Below, in pieces: positions 26,841-36,102 of a stretch of DNA of 64,000 nt (position 1 is its first letter; each line of letters starts with the position of its first letter). This stretch comes from Bifidobacterium asteroides (GTDB taxonomy: Bacteria; Actinomycetota; Actinomycetes; Actinomycetales; Bifidobacteriaceae), in contig NZ_WKKW01000002.1 in the NCBI RefSeq assembly GCF_009683175.1, positions 248,001-312,000 of the forward strand, in the 5' to 3' direction. The notes beneath the pieces were generated by a model that was not told the origin of the DNA, ran no database searches, and saw nothing but the letters and a program-made list of their open reading frames with translations. Made by a program: the position numbers and the translations under genes.

Positions 26841-26887
26841 TGATGTCGATTGTCACACGTGCAGGCCGTCACACAGAAAGGTCAGTC

Positions 26888-27304
26888 ATGGCAGACGATA
26901 CAGTCATTGTTGTTGATACTTCCATGTTCGGAAAAGATGCCGCCGCGAAGACCGCCAAGGCCAACGAGGTCGCCCGCAAATACGGCATCAGCGACGAAGC
27001 CCTCAAGAAGGTCGAGGACTACAAGGATCAGTTGAGCTACCACCAGGCATGGGACCTGCCTTTCCTGGGTTACGTGGACGAGGACGGCTATGGATATGCC
27101 TACGTACCCAACAAGGCTGTCGCAGCTGATGGCTGGGATGCCCATAAGGCCTTCCTGGACCTGCCCGATGATGCCCAGACGGCATTCGCCATCCGCATGC
27201 TCTTCACCCATCGCGACGTCGACCGCCATGGCGCAGAGATGTTCCTTCACCACGGCCGCGGGCTGACAGTCCGCTTCCAGGAGCCCACCTCAGCCAGCTA
27301 CTGA
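26888..27304 (+). CDS. Small soluble protein of unknown function
   Basis: A 138-residue cytoplasmic protein without signal peptide or membrane segment. I do not recognise a named family. It opens MADDTVIVVDTSMFGKDAAA, continues with a charged helix (NEVARKYGISDEALKKVEDY), then a Tyr/Gly-rich stretch (YVDEDGYGYAYVPNKAV) and ends MFLHHGRGLTVRFQEP. The His-rich segment HRDVDRHGAEMFLHHG could bind metal, but this is speculation. The start is the ATG at 26888 after AAAGG; the frame continues upstream without a ribosome site. It is monocistronic, bounded by a repeat-rich leader and a strong terminator, which suggests real and regulated expression. It may be a lineage-specific protein. Confidence 0.7.
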   Translation: MADDTVIVVDTSMFGKDAAAKTAKANEVARKYGISDEALKKVEDYKDQLSYHQAWDLPFLGYVDEDGYGYAYVPNKAVAADGWDAHKAFLDLPDDAQTAFAIRMLFTHRDVDRHGAEMFLHHGRGLTVRFQEPTSASY

Positions 27305-27329
27305 GCTCGAGCTGCATATACAATTCGAC

Positions 27330-27374
27330 CCCCGGCCCTGTCGTAATAACCCCCTGACAGGGCCAGGGGCTTTT
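27330..27374 (+). terminator. Intrinsic terminator
   Basis: GGCCCTGTC (27334-27342) pairs perfectly with GACAGGGCC (27356-27364) around a 13-base loop, and CCCC/GGGG extends the stem past a single bulged A. CTTTT follows. It ends the 138-residue gene and lies between it and the converging aquaporin gene. Confidence 0.85.
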
Positions 27375-27386
27375 CCATGCCGACGA

Positions 27387-28157
27387 TCAAGGCAGAAGCC
27401 CCATCCAGGCAGGCGCTAACACGCCGATGCAGGCTCCGACGATCGGCCCGACGAAGGGTATCCAGGCGTAGCTCCAGTCCGCATCCTTCTTGCCGGACAT
27501 GGGTAGAAGGCAGTAAGCCAATCGAGCGGAAAAGTCACGTGCAGGATTCATGGCCGCACCAGAAACCCCGCCCAGGGCCATGACCAGAACCGTGATGACC
27601 AGGGCTACGCCCAAGGGCCCGACCTGGGTAGGTGTCCCTCCATTGAGGAAAACCCAGGTAACTAGGATGGCCGTACCGATGGCCTCCGATGCCAGATTCC
27701 AGAAATTCGAACGTATGGCCGGTTTGGTGCAGAAAACCATGAGTTTGGTATCTGTATCGGTCGGAAGTTCGAAATGCTTGCGAGTGCCCAGGTAGCCCAG
27801 GCAGGTGCCGAAGAAAGCCCCCAGGAACTGGGCGGAAACGAAGATGGCCACATTGGCTAAGGTGACCGGAATACCGCCCTTGCCCATGGCCAGACCGTTC
27901 AAGGTCGCCTGTGGATCAATCCAGTGACCGACCACCCTGGCCAGGGTCACGGCAGGATTGAGATGGCCGCCCGTTCTCCACCCCGCATATACGCCTACAT
28001 AGACAGCAAGACCCCAGCCCAACGAGGCGTTGATCCAGTCGGCTCGATAGGCCCCTGTCTTGGGGAGCGACCTACTGGCGGCAACCATGACCGCGATGGC
28101 CATCATAAGGGCGGTGCCCATGAACTCCGAGCAGAACATCTGCACACCGCTGATCAT
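27387..28157 (-). CDS. MIP-family channel (aquaporin/glycerol facilitator)
   Basis: A 256-residue, six-helix channel of the major intrinsic protein family. Both half-helix motifs are intact: HLNPAV in the first half and AMNPARD in the second, with the Asp after the second NPAR typical of glycerol facilitators rather than strict water channels. ASEAIGTAILVTWVFLNGG begins helix 4. It would let small uncharged polyols or water cross the membrane. Its ATG overlaps the stop of the beta-xylosidase gene by four bases (ATGA) and shares that gene's GGAG ribosome site region, so it is the last gene of the glucuronoxylan operon. The role there is unproven; a polyol by-product or osmotic balance is possible. 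Confidence 0.9.
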   Translation of the reverse strand: MISGVQMFCSEFMGTALMMAIAVMVAASRSLPKTGAYRADWINASLGWGLAVYVGVYAGWRTGGHLNPAVTLARVVGHWIDPQATLNGLAMGKGGIPVTLANVAIFVSAQFLGAFFGTCLGYLGTRKHFELPTDTDTKLMVFCTKPAIRSNFWNLASEAIGTAILVTWVFLNGGTPTQVGPLGVALVITVLVMALGGVSGAAMNPARDFSARLAYCLLPMSGKKDADWSYAWIPFVGPIVGACIGVLAPAWMGLLP

Positions 28158-29788
28158 GGTTTCTCCTTTAGCTCCCTGTAATCAAAGGAGCTGAAAGTGG
28201 CCAGGCTCCCATAACCCGAATAATCAACCGCTGCCAAGCCGACGAAACCACCGGTAAAGTAACCGTCAATCTGCTTATACACATGGTCGTCCGAAAGGAC
28301 TGCCGCATCCAGGATAACCGGAACCGTGGCCCAGTGACGACCATCGAATGAGTATTGATAGGAGTAGGACGAAGTGCGGACTTTGGTTTTAAACCAGACA
28401 TGAGCGCCCGTAGGCACAGGAATTGCTTCATCCTTGAGATATGAGACGTAACGATTTCCATCAGATTGGGCGACCTCAATCACCCGCGTGCTACGCCTTT
28501 CGTCCCAGGTGACAAATATCCAACTGAAATTTGCGTCGCTGTAATAGTTGGTCAACCCCGCCATAGCCTGATAGGACCTCGGTTCGAAATCCATCCGCAC
28601 CTGAGCGTCGAAGTCGAAGGCCTGCCAGCGTCTGGCCACCAGAGACAAGTCAAAAAGATTATGCAGCGACCCCTGGCCCCTCAAGCGAAGGGAACCTGCA
28701 CCCACTGAGCCCATTTTTTCATTGAAGGGCACCCGTAATGTACACCAATCCGGACCAAGCGTATCCGATTCGAAATCATCATGCTGATGGCCCTCCTCGT
28801 GCTCTTGCGAAGACACTGGGGCATCTCTGGGAGCCTCCACATACCGACTGCCTCCGTGGCCTCCCTGGATGTGAGGCCATCCGTCCTTGTCCCACTCCAC
28901 CTTCTGGATGGATGTCTCGCGACCTAGGGTGCACCACCCTCGAGGATCCACGACCGACTCCTGGGGTCGGTGCCAGGGACGAGCGCACAACGATGCGTAA
29001 TACCACTCTCCCGTGGGGGTGTTCACCAGCGATCCATGCCCCTGCTTCTGCAGGTAGGACCGTGGGGTATCGAAATTGCTCAGGAAAGGCTCATCGCCCG
29101 GCATGGTTTCGAAAGAGCCAGCCTGAAGCGTCCGCGAACGAGAGACGGTCTCTTGATGAGAGAAAGTCGTGCCCCCCTCGGCCGCGAACAAGTAGTACCA
29201 CCCATTGATCTTGTAAAGATGAGGGCCCTCAGACAACCTGACATCCGTTCCCCTCCATATGGTTCTGGATGTCTCAGGCAACAGCCGCATGGTGGATGTG
29301 TCGAATTCAGTCAGTGTTATTCCATCGAAGTGATGATGATACTCACGATGATCCCAGGTCTGCTGAATCAGATACTTTCTGCCGTCATCGTCGTGGAAGA
29401 GGGACGCGTCGAATCCCACGTAGTTGATGGGCACTGGATCGGTCCAGGGTCCTTCTATGCGCTCGGCGCTGGTCAGATAGTTGGTGCCATCCTTGAAGGT
29501 GCCCGTGACGGTCTTGATATCCGAGAAGACCAGCCAAAACCGTCCATCGGAATAGGAGAGGTCAGGAGCCCAGACGCCGCCCGAGGAGGGGTCACCACGC
29601 AGATTGACCATTCTCTCGGAATTCAGGATGCTGGTCACATATTGCCAGTGGACCATGTCACGTGAAGAATGGACGCGTACGCCGGGAAACCACTCGAATG
29701 TGGAAGTGGCTATATAGTAGGTGTCCCCAACACGAATCATGGATGGATCAGGATGGAAGCCCTTTAACACCGGATTGTCAATGATCAT
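28154..29788 (-). CDS. GH43 beta-xylosidase/arabinofuranosidase (subfamily 11 type)
   Basis: A 544-residue glycoside hydrolase. Residues about 5-310 form the five-bladed propeller: catalytic base Asp in LKGFHPDPSMI, pKa-modulating Asp in YVGFDASLFHDDDG and acid Glu in VRLSEGPHLYK. The C-terminal 200 residues form a beta-sandwich (DWCTLRVPFNEKMGSVGAGS and on), usual for GH43_11 xylosidases where it closes the active site. No signal peptide is present, so it acts in the cytoplasm on imported xylo-oligosaccharides. It lies 13 bases after the alpha-glucuronidase gene, whose product removes glucuronic acid from the non-reducing end, leaving xylo-oligomers for this enzyme. Alternative: arabinofuranosidase activity. 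Confidence 0.9.
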   Translation of the reverse strand: MIIDNPVLKGFHPDPSMIRVGDTYYIATSTFEWFPGVRVHSSRDMVHWQYVTSILNSERMVNLRGDPSSGGVWAPDLSYSDGRFWLVFSDIKTVTGTFKDGTNYLTSAERIEGPWTDPVPINYVGFDASLFHDDDGRKYLIQQTWDHREYHHHFDGITLTEFDTSTMRLLPETSRTIWRGTDVRLSEGPHLYKINGWYYLFAAEGGTTFSHQETVSRSRTLQAGSFETMPGDEPFLSNFDTPRSYLQKQGHGSLVNTPTGEWYYASLCARPWHRPQESVVDPRGWCTLGRETSIQKVEWDKDGWPHIQGGHGGSRYVEAPRDAPVSSQEHEEGHQHDDFESDTLGPDWCTLRVPFNEKMGSVGAGSLRLRGQGSLHNLFDLSLVARRWQAFDFDAQVRMDFEPRSYQAMAGLTNYYSDANFSWIFVTWDERRSTRVIEVAQSDGNRYVSYLKDEAIPVPTGAHVWFKTKVRTSSYSYQYSFDGRHWATVPVILDAAVLSDDHVYKQIDGYFTGGFVGLAAVDYSGYGSLATFSSFDYRELKEKP

Positions 29789-29801
29789 CTGTATTTCCCC
29801 C

Positions 29802-31829
29802 TTATGCGTAAATCTTGCGGCCGAGCTTGTCGGGCACTCCGCTCATGCGATGGAAGTATGTGTTTATCTGATCGCGCCATTCGACTGCGTCGGCTTTCTG
29901 CGCCTGGAGTCTGTCTGCCACGTTCTCCCAGTCAGCCTGGGGAATCGAGCCTTTGACTTTCTTCCAAAGCGTTATATATCGCTCAACCTCCTTTACGCCT
30001 TCGAAATGGGAGCTGTAGATGTGCTGGATGAGCGTCTGCCCATCATGAAGCACATGGTCATAAGGCAGATGGTGAAAGAAGAGCAGCAGATCGTCCGGGG
30101 TTGTTTCCGCATGCTCGAACCGCTCCTCAAGAGCCTGATGATACTGGGTCGTAAAACCTGTCCCAGTTGATTGCGTTCGGTCCACGCCGATTCCGTCTCG
30201 GTCAGCAAAATGATACGTGCCCCACCGATCGTATTCATATCCGTTCACGTCCACGCCATAGTGCAAACCGGGCTTGACCATGAACCCTACGCCCAGAGGA
30301 GCGGTGTAGTTCTTGAAGGTCTTGTTCGAAGTGAGCATGATCTCACTGACGGCCTCCCTTGCCGGGCCGCGCAAATCAGGAAAGGTGAGCGTCATCCATT
30401 CATCCAGAATGGAGCCAACCGTTGCATCGGGATCCCAGCACATACGACCGAACCCGTAAAGGTTGGCCTGAGCCAGGGTGTTTCCTGTCCAGTTGTCATC
30501 CATGCCCACATTGCTGACTCCTGCGAAACCCGTATGAGCGGAAACCAGGCACAGCTTCGGGACCACGGCCTTGACACGTGCATCAACCTGTGGGGCACAG
30601 GTATCCCAATTGGTCATTGCCAGCCACTGCGGCAGAACATAGTTGACGTCAATCTGCTGTCCTAGGTATTCAGCGGTGATTTGGAACTCGATCATAAGAT
30701 TCGTATGGGTCATGCGACCTATCAAAGGGTTGGCAGGCTCGCTGACCTGGAAATCGATGGGGCCGAATTTGACCTGGAGAACGACATTTTCAGCAAACAG
30801 CCCGTCAAGACCGATGAAATTCTCATATGCGGATTTGGCCCTATCCAGGCTCCTATCCCTCCAGTCCTGATTGCAGTCATAGACAAAAGCTCTCCATATG
30901 ACAAGGCCGCCGTGCCTGGACAGGGGTCGAGCCAGCATATTCGCCCCATCGACGTGTGTGCGCCCGTACCGCATGGGGCCCGGTTCTCCTTCAGCATCCG
31001 CTTTGACCAGAAAACCGCCGAAGGCGGGAATACGCTGATATATATCAGCGACTGTCTTTTCCCACCAATCCGAGACCTCATCAGCAAGGGGGTCCGCCGT
31101 GGACAGACCGCCGACATCGATGGGCGAAGCAAAGTTCACCGACAGGAAGACCCGAATGCCGAATTGCCCGAAGATGTCGGCGAGCACTGCAACCCGGTCG
31201 AGGTATGGTTCGACAATCAGTTTCCTGGCCTCGCCTCGCACATTCACATTGTTCAAAGCTATGGCATTGATACCGATTGACGCCAGAAGACGGGCATAGG
31301 CGGTCACCCTTGCCAGATCACCTCGGAAAGGATCATCCTGGCGCCGATCAGGAAAATTACGAAAATCAGCATGGCTATTAGAACCCAGAACGCCGAAAAA
31401 GATGGATTCGCCTGCGTACCCGCGCTCAACCGAACCATCCGTCTGATCCCAGTGATCAATCATTCTCAATGCCTGATTCGGCACTGACTCAAAGTCATCG
31501 ATCTGCTGCCCGCATGCCTTTCTGCGCACCCATCCGTATAGGCCATAGAGGAGGGCCGTGGCCGTATTGCCTTCGATGCAGACACAATCCCCCTCTGTGT
31601 GGATGCGATAGGCCCCGTCCCGTTCTGCAGGTAGGGCAGCGGAATTCATTATGAAGACCAAATCCGCGCACTGCCGGTCAGCCGCTTGGCTAGCCCCGAA
31701 GAAATCAAGCAGTTCTCTATATATGCGCGCCGCGACAGGATCTTGAAAATCAAGACCTTCAATATAGAACCTGCGGGTGCCGACTATGGGTCTTATGACT
31801 TTTGGCGATAGCCACATGGGCTCAAACAT
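29802..31829 (-). CDS. aguA: GH67 alpha-glucuronidase
   Basis: A 675-residue cytoplasmic enzyme that removes (4-O-methyl)-glucuronic acid from the non-reducing end of short xylo-oligosaccharides. Features fit GH67: an N-terminal domain to about residue 130, then the (beta/alpha)8 barrel with GFLVKADAEGEPGPMRYGRT (acid Glu region), GLVIWRAFVYD, VLQVKFGPIDFQVSEP (containing the catalytic Asp and later Glu) and a helical C-terminal part. Length matches the family (about 680). Of two in-frame ATGs, the one at 31829 lies six bases after AAGGA while the one at 31835 touches it, so 31829 is chosen. It is first in the operon with GH43 and the MIP channel. Confidence 0.92.
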   Translation of the reverse strand: MFEPMWLSPKVIRPIVGTRRFYIEGLDFQDPVAARIYRELLDFFGASQAADRQCADLVFIMNSAALPAERDGAYRIHTEGDCVCIEGNTATALLYGLYGWVRRKACGQQIDDFESVPNQALRMIDHWDQTDGSVERGYAGESIFFGVLGSNSHADFRNFPDRRQDDPFRGDLARVTAYARLLASIGINAIALNNVNVRGEARKLIVEPYLDRVAVLADIFGQFGIRVFLSVNFASPIDVGGLSTADPLADEVSDWWEKTVADIYQRIPAFGGFLVKADAEGEPGPMRYGRTHVDGANMLARPLSRHGGLVIWRAFVYDCNQDWRDRSLDRAKSAYENFIGLDGLFAENVVLQVKFGPIDFQVSEPANPLIGRMTHTNLMIEFQITAEYLGQQIDVNYVLPQWLAMTNWDTCAPQVDARVKAVVPKLCLVSAHTGFAGVSNVGMDDNWTGNTLAQANLYGFGRMCWDPDATVGSILDEWMTLTFPDLRGPAREAVSEIMLTSNKTFKNYTAPLGVGFMVKPGLHYGVDVNGYEYDRWGTYHFADRDGIGVDRTQSTGTGFTTQYHQALEERFEHAETTPDDLLLFFHHLPYDHVLHDGQTLIQHIYSSHFEGVKEVERYITLWKKVKGSIPQADWENVADRLQAQKADAVEWRDQINTYFHRMSGVPDKLGRKIYA

Positions 31830-31876
31830 GCTCATTCCTTCTTCGCTGCAGTAACTCGCATAATTTATAACGTAAC

Positions 31877-31906
31877 TTTCGATATTAATACCGTAAATTT
31901 ATTATA
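31877..31906 (-). promoter_or_regulatory. Promoter and candidate operator of the glucuronoxylan operon
   Basis: On the minus strand the consensus -10 TATAAT lies at 31906-31901, with no recognisable -35. Immediately downstream, a 20-base imperfect palindrome centred on TATTAATA (31877-31896, pattern TTnCGnTATTAATAnCGnAA) covers the likely start of transcription. It fits a repressor operator, probably of LacI type, that answers to xylan sugars. The regulator gene is not in this cluster. Confidence 0.55.
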
Positions 31907-32447
31907 GTCCCGCCCTAAACAAGTAAGATTGCGACGACGGAAACAACACAAAAGAATCCGTCCCTTTGGCATGGAACTAGACAGGGGAGAAGACTGAATT
32001 CGGCAGGATGACAATCAACATCTCAACCACTGTCAGCTCACAAGGAAAACCAGAAATGTCCAAATGGCAAGCACATTACATCTCGGGTAATGAAATATGA
32101 CCCTGCGAAAATCAGGCCGCATGCTATAAACGAATATATCCAAGAACAAAACCCAACAGGCCAGGACATAGCAACCATTGGCAGACGGAAGAGGCCCGAT
32201 TATTGTGATGCTCGACCTCATCGAGCGCTAATGCAGGGGGGCAAGAATAAGCACAAGCGAATCTCTATCAATCTTTGCCGCGTCATCCAAACACTTGGCT
32301 TACGCCTCATCTGAATATGAATCAATAAAAAGCCTAGGACTCCCAATCAATGGAAGTCTGCCGCTTCTGCTCCGACTCCCAGGTATCCGTCAACCTCGCC
32401 ATCGATGACACTGTGTATACAGACTGTCAACGCCCAGTCCAAGCCGC
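31907..32447. other. Intergenic stretch with SNF2-gene terminator
   Basis: No credible gene lies here; open frames lack ribosome sites and known motifs. Near its right end GACTTCC and GGGAGTC (32338-32358) form a seven-base stem on the minus strand (one G-T pair), followed by a T-run (about 32331-32325), a probable terminator about 90 bases after the stop of the SNF2-family gene. The rest is A+T-rich upstream sequence of the alpha-glucuronidase operon. Confidence 0.5.
32338..32358 (-). terminator. Probable terminator of the SNF2-family gene
   Basis: Seven-base stem GACTTCC/GGGAGTC with a seven-base loop, followed on the minus strand by CTAGGCTTTTTATT. The stem is short but the T-run is good. 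Confidence 0.6.
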
Positions 32448-35400
32448 TCAACCCAACAGGGCCAGGAGGTCTTTTCTGCTCAGTCTTGCCACACTGGAAG
32501 CGCCGGTGGAGGCGGCGGAATCGACAAAGCGCGATGCTAGGTCGCTCTTGCTGTGCTGCAGGTTGAGGATGCGTTCCTCTATGGTGTCCTTGGCTACGAC
32601 CTGATAGACGTTGACGTCCTGGGTCTGACCGATCCGGTGGGCGCGGTCGTTGGCCTGCTCCTGGGCTGCGGCGTTCCACCAGGGGTCCGCATGGACCACC
32701 ACGCAGGCTCCGGTCAGGTTGAGCCCGGTATTGCCGGCCTTCAGAGAGATCAGGAAAACCGGCGTGGCATCCCTATTGAACTGTTCCACCAGCTCCAGCC
32801 GCCTCTTCTTGGATGTGGCGCCGGTGATCAGATCGTAAGTCACATCCAGCCGACGGAGCCGTTGAGCTATCAGGTCCAGGTAGGAGGTAAACTGGGAGAA
32901 GATCAGCATCTTACGCCCGGCATCCTGGCAGGAGACCACCAGATCCTCGATGGCATCCAGTTTGGCCGACTCGCCACGCCGGTCCCGGCCCTGATCCTGG
33001 TAGACCAGACGCGGATCGCAACAGACCTCCCGCAACCTGGTCAGCTGGGCCAGGACCTGGATTTTGCCGACCTCGTACTCCTGGTCCCTTTCCTTGTTGA
33101 GGGTAGCCCTCAGCTCATGCTCAAGGGCCGCATAGAGCTTGCGCTGACGACCCTGTAGGGGCACGCTGATCACGTTTTCGATCTTCTCGGGCAGATCCGT
33201 CAGCACCTGAGACTTCAGCCGGCGCAGAATGAAGGGTCCCACCAGGGCCTGGAGCCGGGACTGGGCATCCTGATCGCCGCTGAGTATGGGCATTTCGAAG
33301 CGGTCCCGGAACCGGGAGTAGGGGCCCAGCATACCCGGCATCAGGAAGTCGAAGATGCTCCAAAGCTCGGAAAGCCTGTTCTCGATGGGTGTACCGGTCA
33401 GGGCGAACCGGTGCAGGCTGTCCAGAGCGCGTACGGCCCGGGCGGCCTTGGTGGCATGGTTCTTGATGTACTGGGCCTCGTCCAAGACCAAGGCATACCA
33501 GGGCAGGCTCCGATACCGGTCCAGGTCCCTCCTGAGCAGGTCATATGAAGTAATCAGCAAGTCGTAGGACCTGGCCTGATCCAGCAAAGTCTGACGCTGG
33601 CTGCGCCCTCCGGCCAGGACCGCCACCCGCAGATCCGGTGTAAAACGACGACACTCGGCCTCCCAGTTGTAGACCAAGGAGGCCGGGCAGACAATCAGCG
33701 AAGGCCCTCGATCCCTGGCTTGATCCCGACGGGAGAGCAGGTAGGCCAGCATCTGTATGGTCTTGCCAAGGCCCATCTCGTCGGCCAGGATGCCACCGAA
33801 TCCACGGTCGCTCAGAGTGCACAGCCAACGCAACCCTTCGACCTGGTAAGGTCTGAGCTGCCCCTGCAACCCGTCAGGGACCTTGAACCCCTGAGGATCA
33901 GGCTTGCGCTCCTTCAGGTAATCGCGGAAGCTGGAATCGCGGTCCTGCTCAGGCACCAACGCATCCAGGTAGCCGAGCTGAAATTCAGGCACACGGACCG
34001 GCCCCTTGGCCAGATCAGCCGGGTCAATACCCAGATCTTCGGCCAGGGTGTCCACAGCCTCGGTATTCAGATCAGCCAACTCGACGAAGGCCCCGTTGCG
34101 CAGGCGATGGAAGCGCCGACGGCGGCGATGATCGGCCAGAATGGCAGCGGCCTCCTCGGGCCGTACCTCATCGGCGATGGGCGAAATCTCGACCAGACCG
34201 GAGCGCACCCTCACACCCACGCGGATCTGAGGATGGGAGACGACGCTCAACCCGTCGAAGGCCGGGGTGGAGAAGACCCGTCCCAGGCCCTTGAGCACGG
34301 GCAGGCCCCGGGTCAGCAGGGTGTGGATGGCCTCCTCATTCTCCTCGGGGATGCGGGCCAACCCCTCCTCCATCAGGGGGAAGTAGCGACGGACCGTCTG
34401 CCGGGCCAAAGACTCGCTCTCCCGGTCCCTGCCGGGTTCATCCTCCGAGGCAGGGTCAGCGCCGACGGACAGAAGACGGCCCCCATAGCGGGCCTTGAGA
34501 TCGCAGCTGACCCCCTGCCGATCCCTGTCCAAATAAAGCTCGATCCTGCAGGGTGGCCGTCGCCGGGCATCCAGCTCCTCGGGCAGACTGGCGGAGAGCC
34601 CGGATCCTTCCTGGGTACCCTGGTCCAGGTCGGGCAGAACGGTCCGGGCGAACAGGTCCAGGTCGTCTGCATCCAGATGCAGATCCCGATCCTCCCCAGG
34701 GCGGCAGAGAGTCTCCAACAGGTCCCGATGACGCAAGAAACGCGCGCTGCAACGGTGGATGACCGGCCCCGGATCCAGCCCCAGGCCAGGCTGCGAGGGG
34801 CGCACAATAACGAAGGAAGAAGCCTGGCCTACGATGAAGCGTTCCACGGCCAGGGCATGGGTGATTCGGTAGCCGTCCGCCTCCTTGCTGACCGCGATGC
34901 CGGGGTCTGGGTCTCCGTCGACCACGGGGGCAGGCATGGTCTGCAGGAAGGAGTCCTCGGGAGGCGTGTAATCGAGGGTGAGCCCGGAATCCACGAACAG
35001 ATCGAGAATCTGCGCTACCTCGTCGTCGCTGAGTCGAATCCCCGCCAATCCTGCACGTGTAAGACGGCGGCGCATGCCCCCCTCCTGTTCGGCCAGGCTG
35101 CGGCGGATGGCGCCGGCCCTTTCCAGAATGGTCAGCAGAGCCTGGGCCCGGTCATCAAAAGTGTCACGAGAATGAATGAAGGCCAGCCGCCGTCCGTAAG
35201 ACATGAATTCGCCCTGGTCCACGGCGCGCAGCAGGGCCGGCAGATCCTTGACCAGGTAGGCGACCCCGTGGGAGGACAGGGTGATGTGCAGGCGGACCAG
35301 CCAGCCGCCGCGCTCACTGGTCAGATCGGGGATCAGCCCGACTGAGCCAATGGGCAGGTGACGGCCTCCGACCGGTCCATTCTCTTGCTTGAGCAGGCTC

Positions 35401-36032
35401 AGCTGGCGGTCACGGAAGGCCTGCCGACGCCGACCTTCCTGCCGGTGCATGTAGGCCGCCAGGGATCCCGAGGTCGATCGGGTGGACCGGGATCGACCCT
35501 GGTCGCCGATCCAGTCATCCGATCCTGCAAAGGACTGGCTGGACTCGTTGTAGGCCATGATCAGGGCGACTACATGCTTGCAAGCAGGACCCTGGCGCCC
35601 AAATGCCCGGCAGGTGCAGGAGGAGTCGATGACCCGATGGGCCTGCTCGTCCAGCCGAGCCTGAACCATGCAGTCGCCATCCGGCTGATAGGTGGCGGGC
35701 ACACGCCCCTTGAGAACGGTCAAAGCCCCCAGGTGCCGCAGGCGCAGGTCTGTAAAGCGGCGGTCATCCAGCAGTTGATGGGCACGGAAGTAGGCCTTGC
35801 CGCCCAACCGGCGCAGAGCGGCGTCAGAGATGGTGTCCGGGTCGCCAAAGGTCCGTCCCTCCTCCTCGTCGCCCGGATCATAGAAGCCATGGCCTCCTGA
35901 ACCACCCGCTCTTGACCCGTAGACCGCTGCATGCCAATCCACACACACCCTCCTTATGGTCTCTGACGACCATTCCCGAGCATAACCTTTTCCGTCCCGA
36001 TGTGGCACGCCTTCGGCGAAGCGAGTAGACAT
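32448..36032 (-). CDS. SWIM zinc-finger / SNF2-family ATPase
   Basis: An 1194-residue protein of the bacterial Swi2/Snf2 (RapA-related) class. A SWIM zinc finger CTCRAFGRQGPACKH (about 138-152) lies in the N-terminal third, which otherwise is the long Arg/Leu/Asp-rich region of these proteins. The ATPase core starts near residue 730: motif I ADEMGLGKTIQML (about 750), DEAQYIKNH (about 848), FALTGTPIENRLSELWSIFD, then the second lobe with IFSQFTSYLDLIAQ and VVHADPWWNAAAQEQANDRA. It probably translocates on duplex DNA and remodels protein-DNA complexes; exact role unknown. The ATG at 36032 faces the divergent exporter gene. Lack of a nuclease domain argues against a restriction subunit. Confidence 0.9.
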   Translation of the reverse strand: MSTRFAEGVPHRDGKGYAREWSSETIRRVCVDWHAAVYGSRAGGSGGHGFYDPGDEEEGRTFGDPDTISDAALRRLGGKAYFRAHQLLDDRRFTDLRLRHLGALTVLKGRVPATYQPDGDCMVQARLDEQAHRVIDSSCTCRAFGRQGPACKHVVALIMAYNESSQSFAGSDDWIGDQGRSRSTRSTSGSLAAYMHRQEGRRRQAFRDRQLSLLKQENGPVGGRHLPIGSVGLIPDLTSERGGWLVRLHITLSSHGVAYLVKDLPALLRAVDQGEFMSYGRRLAFIHSRDTFDDRAQALLTILERAGAIRRSLAEQEGGMRRRLTRAGLAGIRLSDDEVAQILDLFVDSGLTLDYTPPEDSFLQTMPAPVVDGDPDPGIAVSKEADGYRITHALAVERFIVGQASSFVIVRPSQPGLGLDPGPVIHRCSARFLRHRDLLETLCRPGEDRDLHLDADDLDLFARTVLPDLDQGTQEGSGLSASLPEELDARRRPPCRIELYLDRDRQGVSCDLKARYGGRLLSVGADPASEDEPGRDRESESLARQTVRRYFPLMEEGLARIPEENEEAIHTLLTRGLPVLKGLGRVFSTPAFDGLSVVSHPQIRVGVRVRSGLVEISPIADEVRPEEAAAILADHRRRRRFHRLRNGAFVELADLNTEAVDTLAEDLGIDPADLAKGPVRVPEFQLGYLDALVPEQDRDSSFRDYLKERKPDPQGFKVPDGLQGQLRPYQVEGLRWLCTLSDRGFGGILADEMGLGKTIQMLAYLLSRRDQARDRGPSLIVCPASLVYNWEAECRRFTPDLRVAVLAGGRSQRQTLLDQARSYDLLITSYDLLRRDLDRYRSLPWYALVLDEAQYIKNHATKAARAVRALDSLHRFALTGTPIENRLSELWSIFDFLMPGMLGPYSRFRDRFEMPILSGDQDAQSRLQALVGPFILRRLKSQVLTDLPEKIENVISVPLQGRQRKLYAALEHELRATLNKERDQEYEVGKIQVLAQLTRLREVCCDPRLVYQDQGRDRRGESAKLDAIEDLVVSCQDAGRKMLIFSQFTSYLDLIAQRLRRLDVTYDLITGATSKKRRLELVEQFNRDATPVFLISLKAGNTGLNLTGACVVVHADPWWNAAAQEQANDRAHRIGQTQDVNVYQVVAKDTIEERILNLQHSKSDLASRFVDSAASTGASSVARLSRKDLLALLG

Positions 36033-36102
36033 GCCGACTTACGAAAAAATGACCGTCTCCCTAAGATGGCGTGCTGTTTGTCTGAAGAAGGAGATAATCA
36101 TC

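Noticed and set aside
32089-32314. A 74-codon frame in the intergenic region before the SNF2-gene terminator
   Set aside because: No ribosome site and no recognisable motif; composition differs from real genes in the window.
33720-35345. A 541-codon open frame on the plus strand opposite the SNF2-family gene
   Set aside because: It mirrors the codon pattern of the true gene, whose protein has clear SWIM and helicase motifs; the antisense product has no known domain and no ribosome site.
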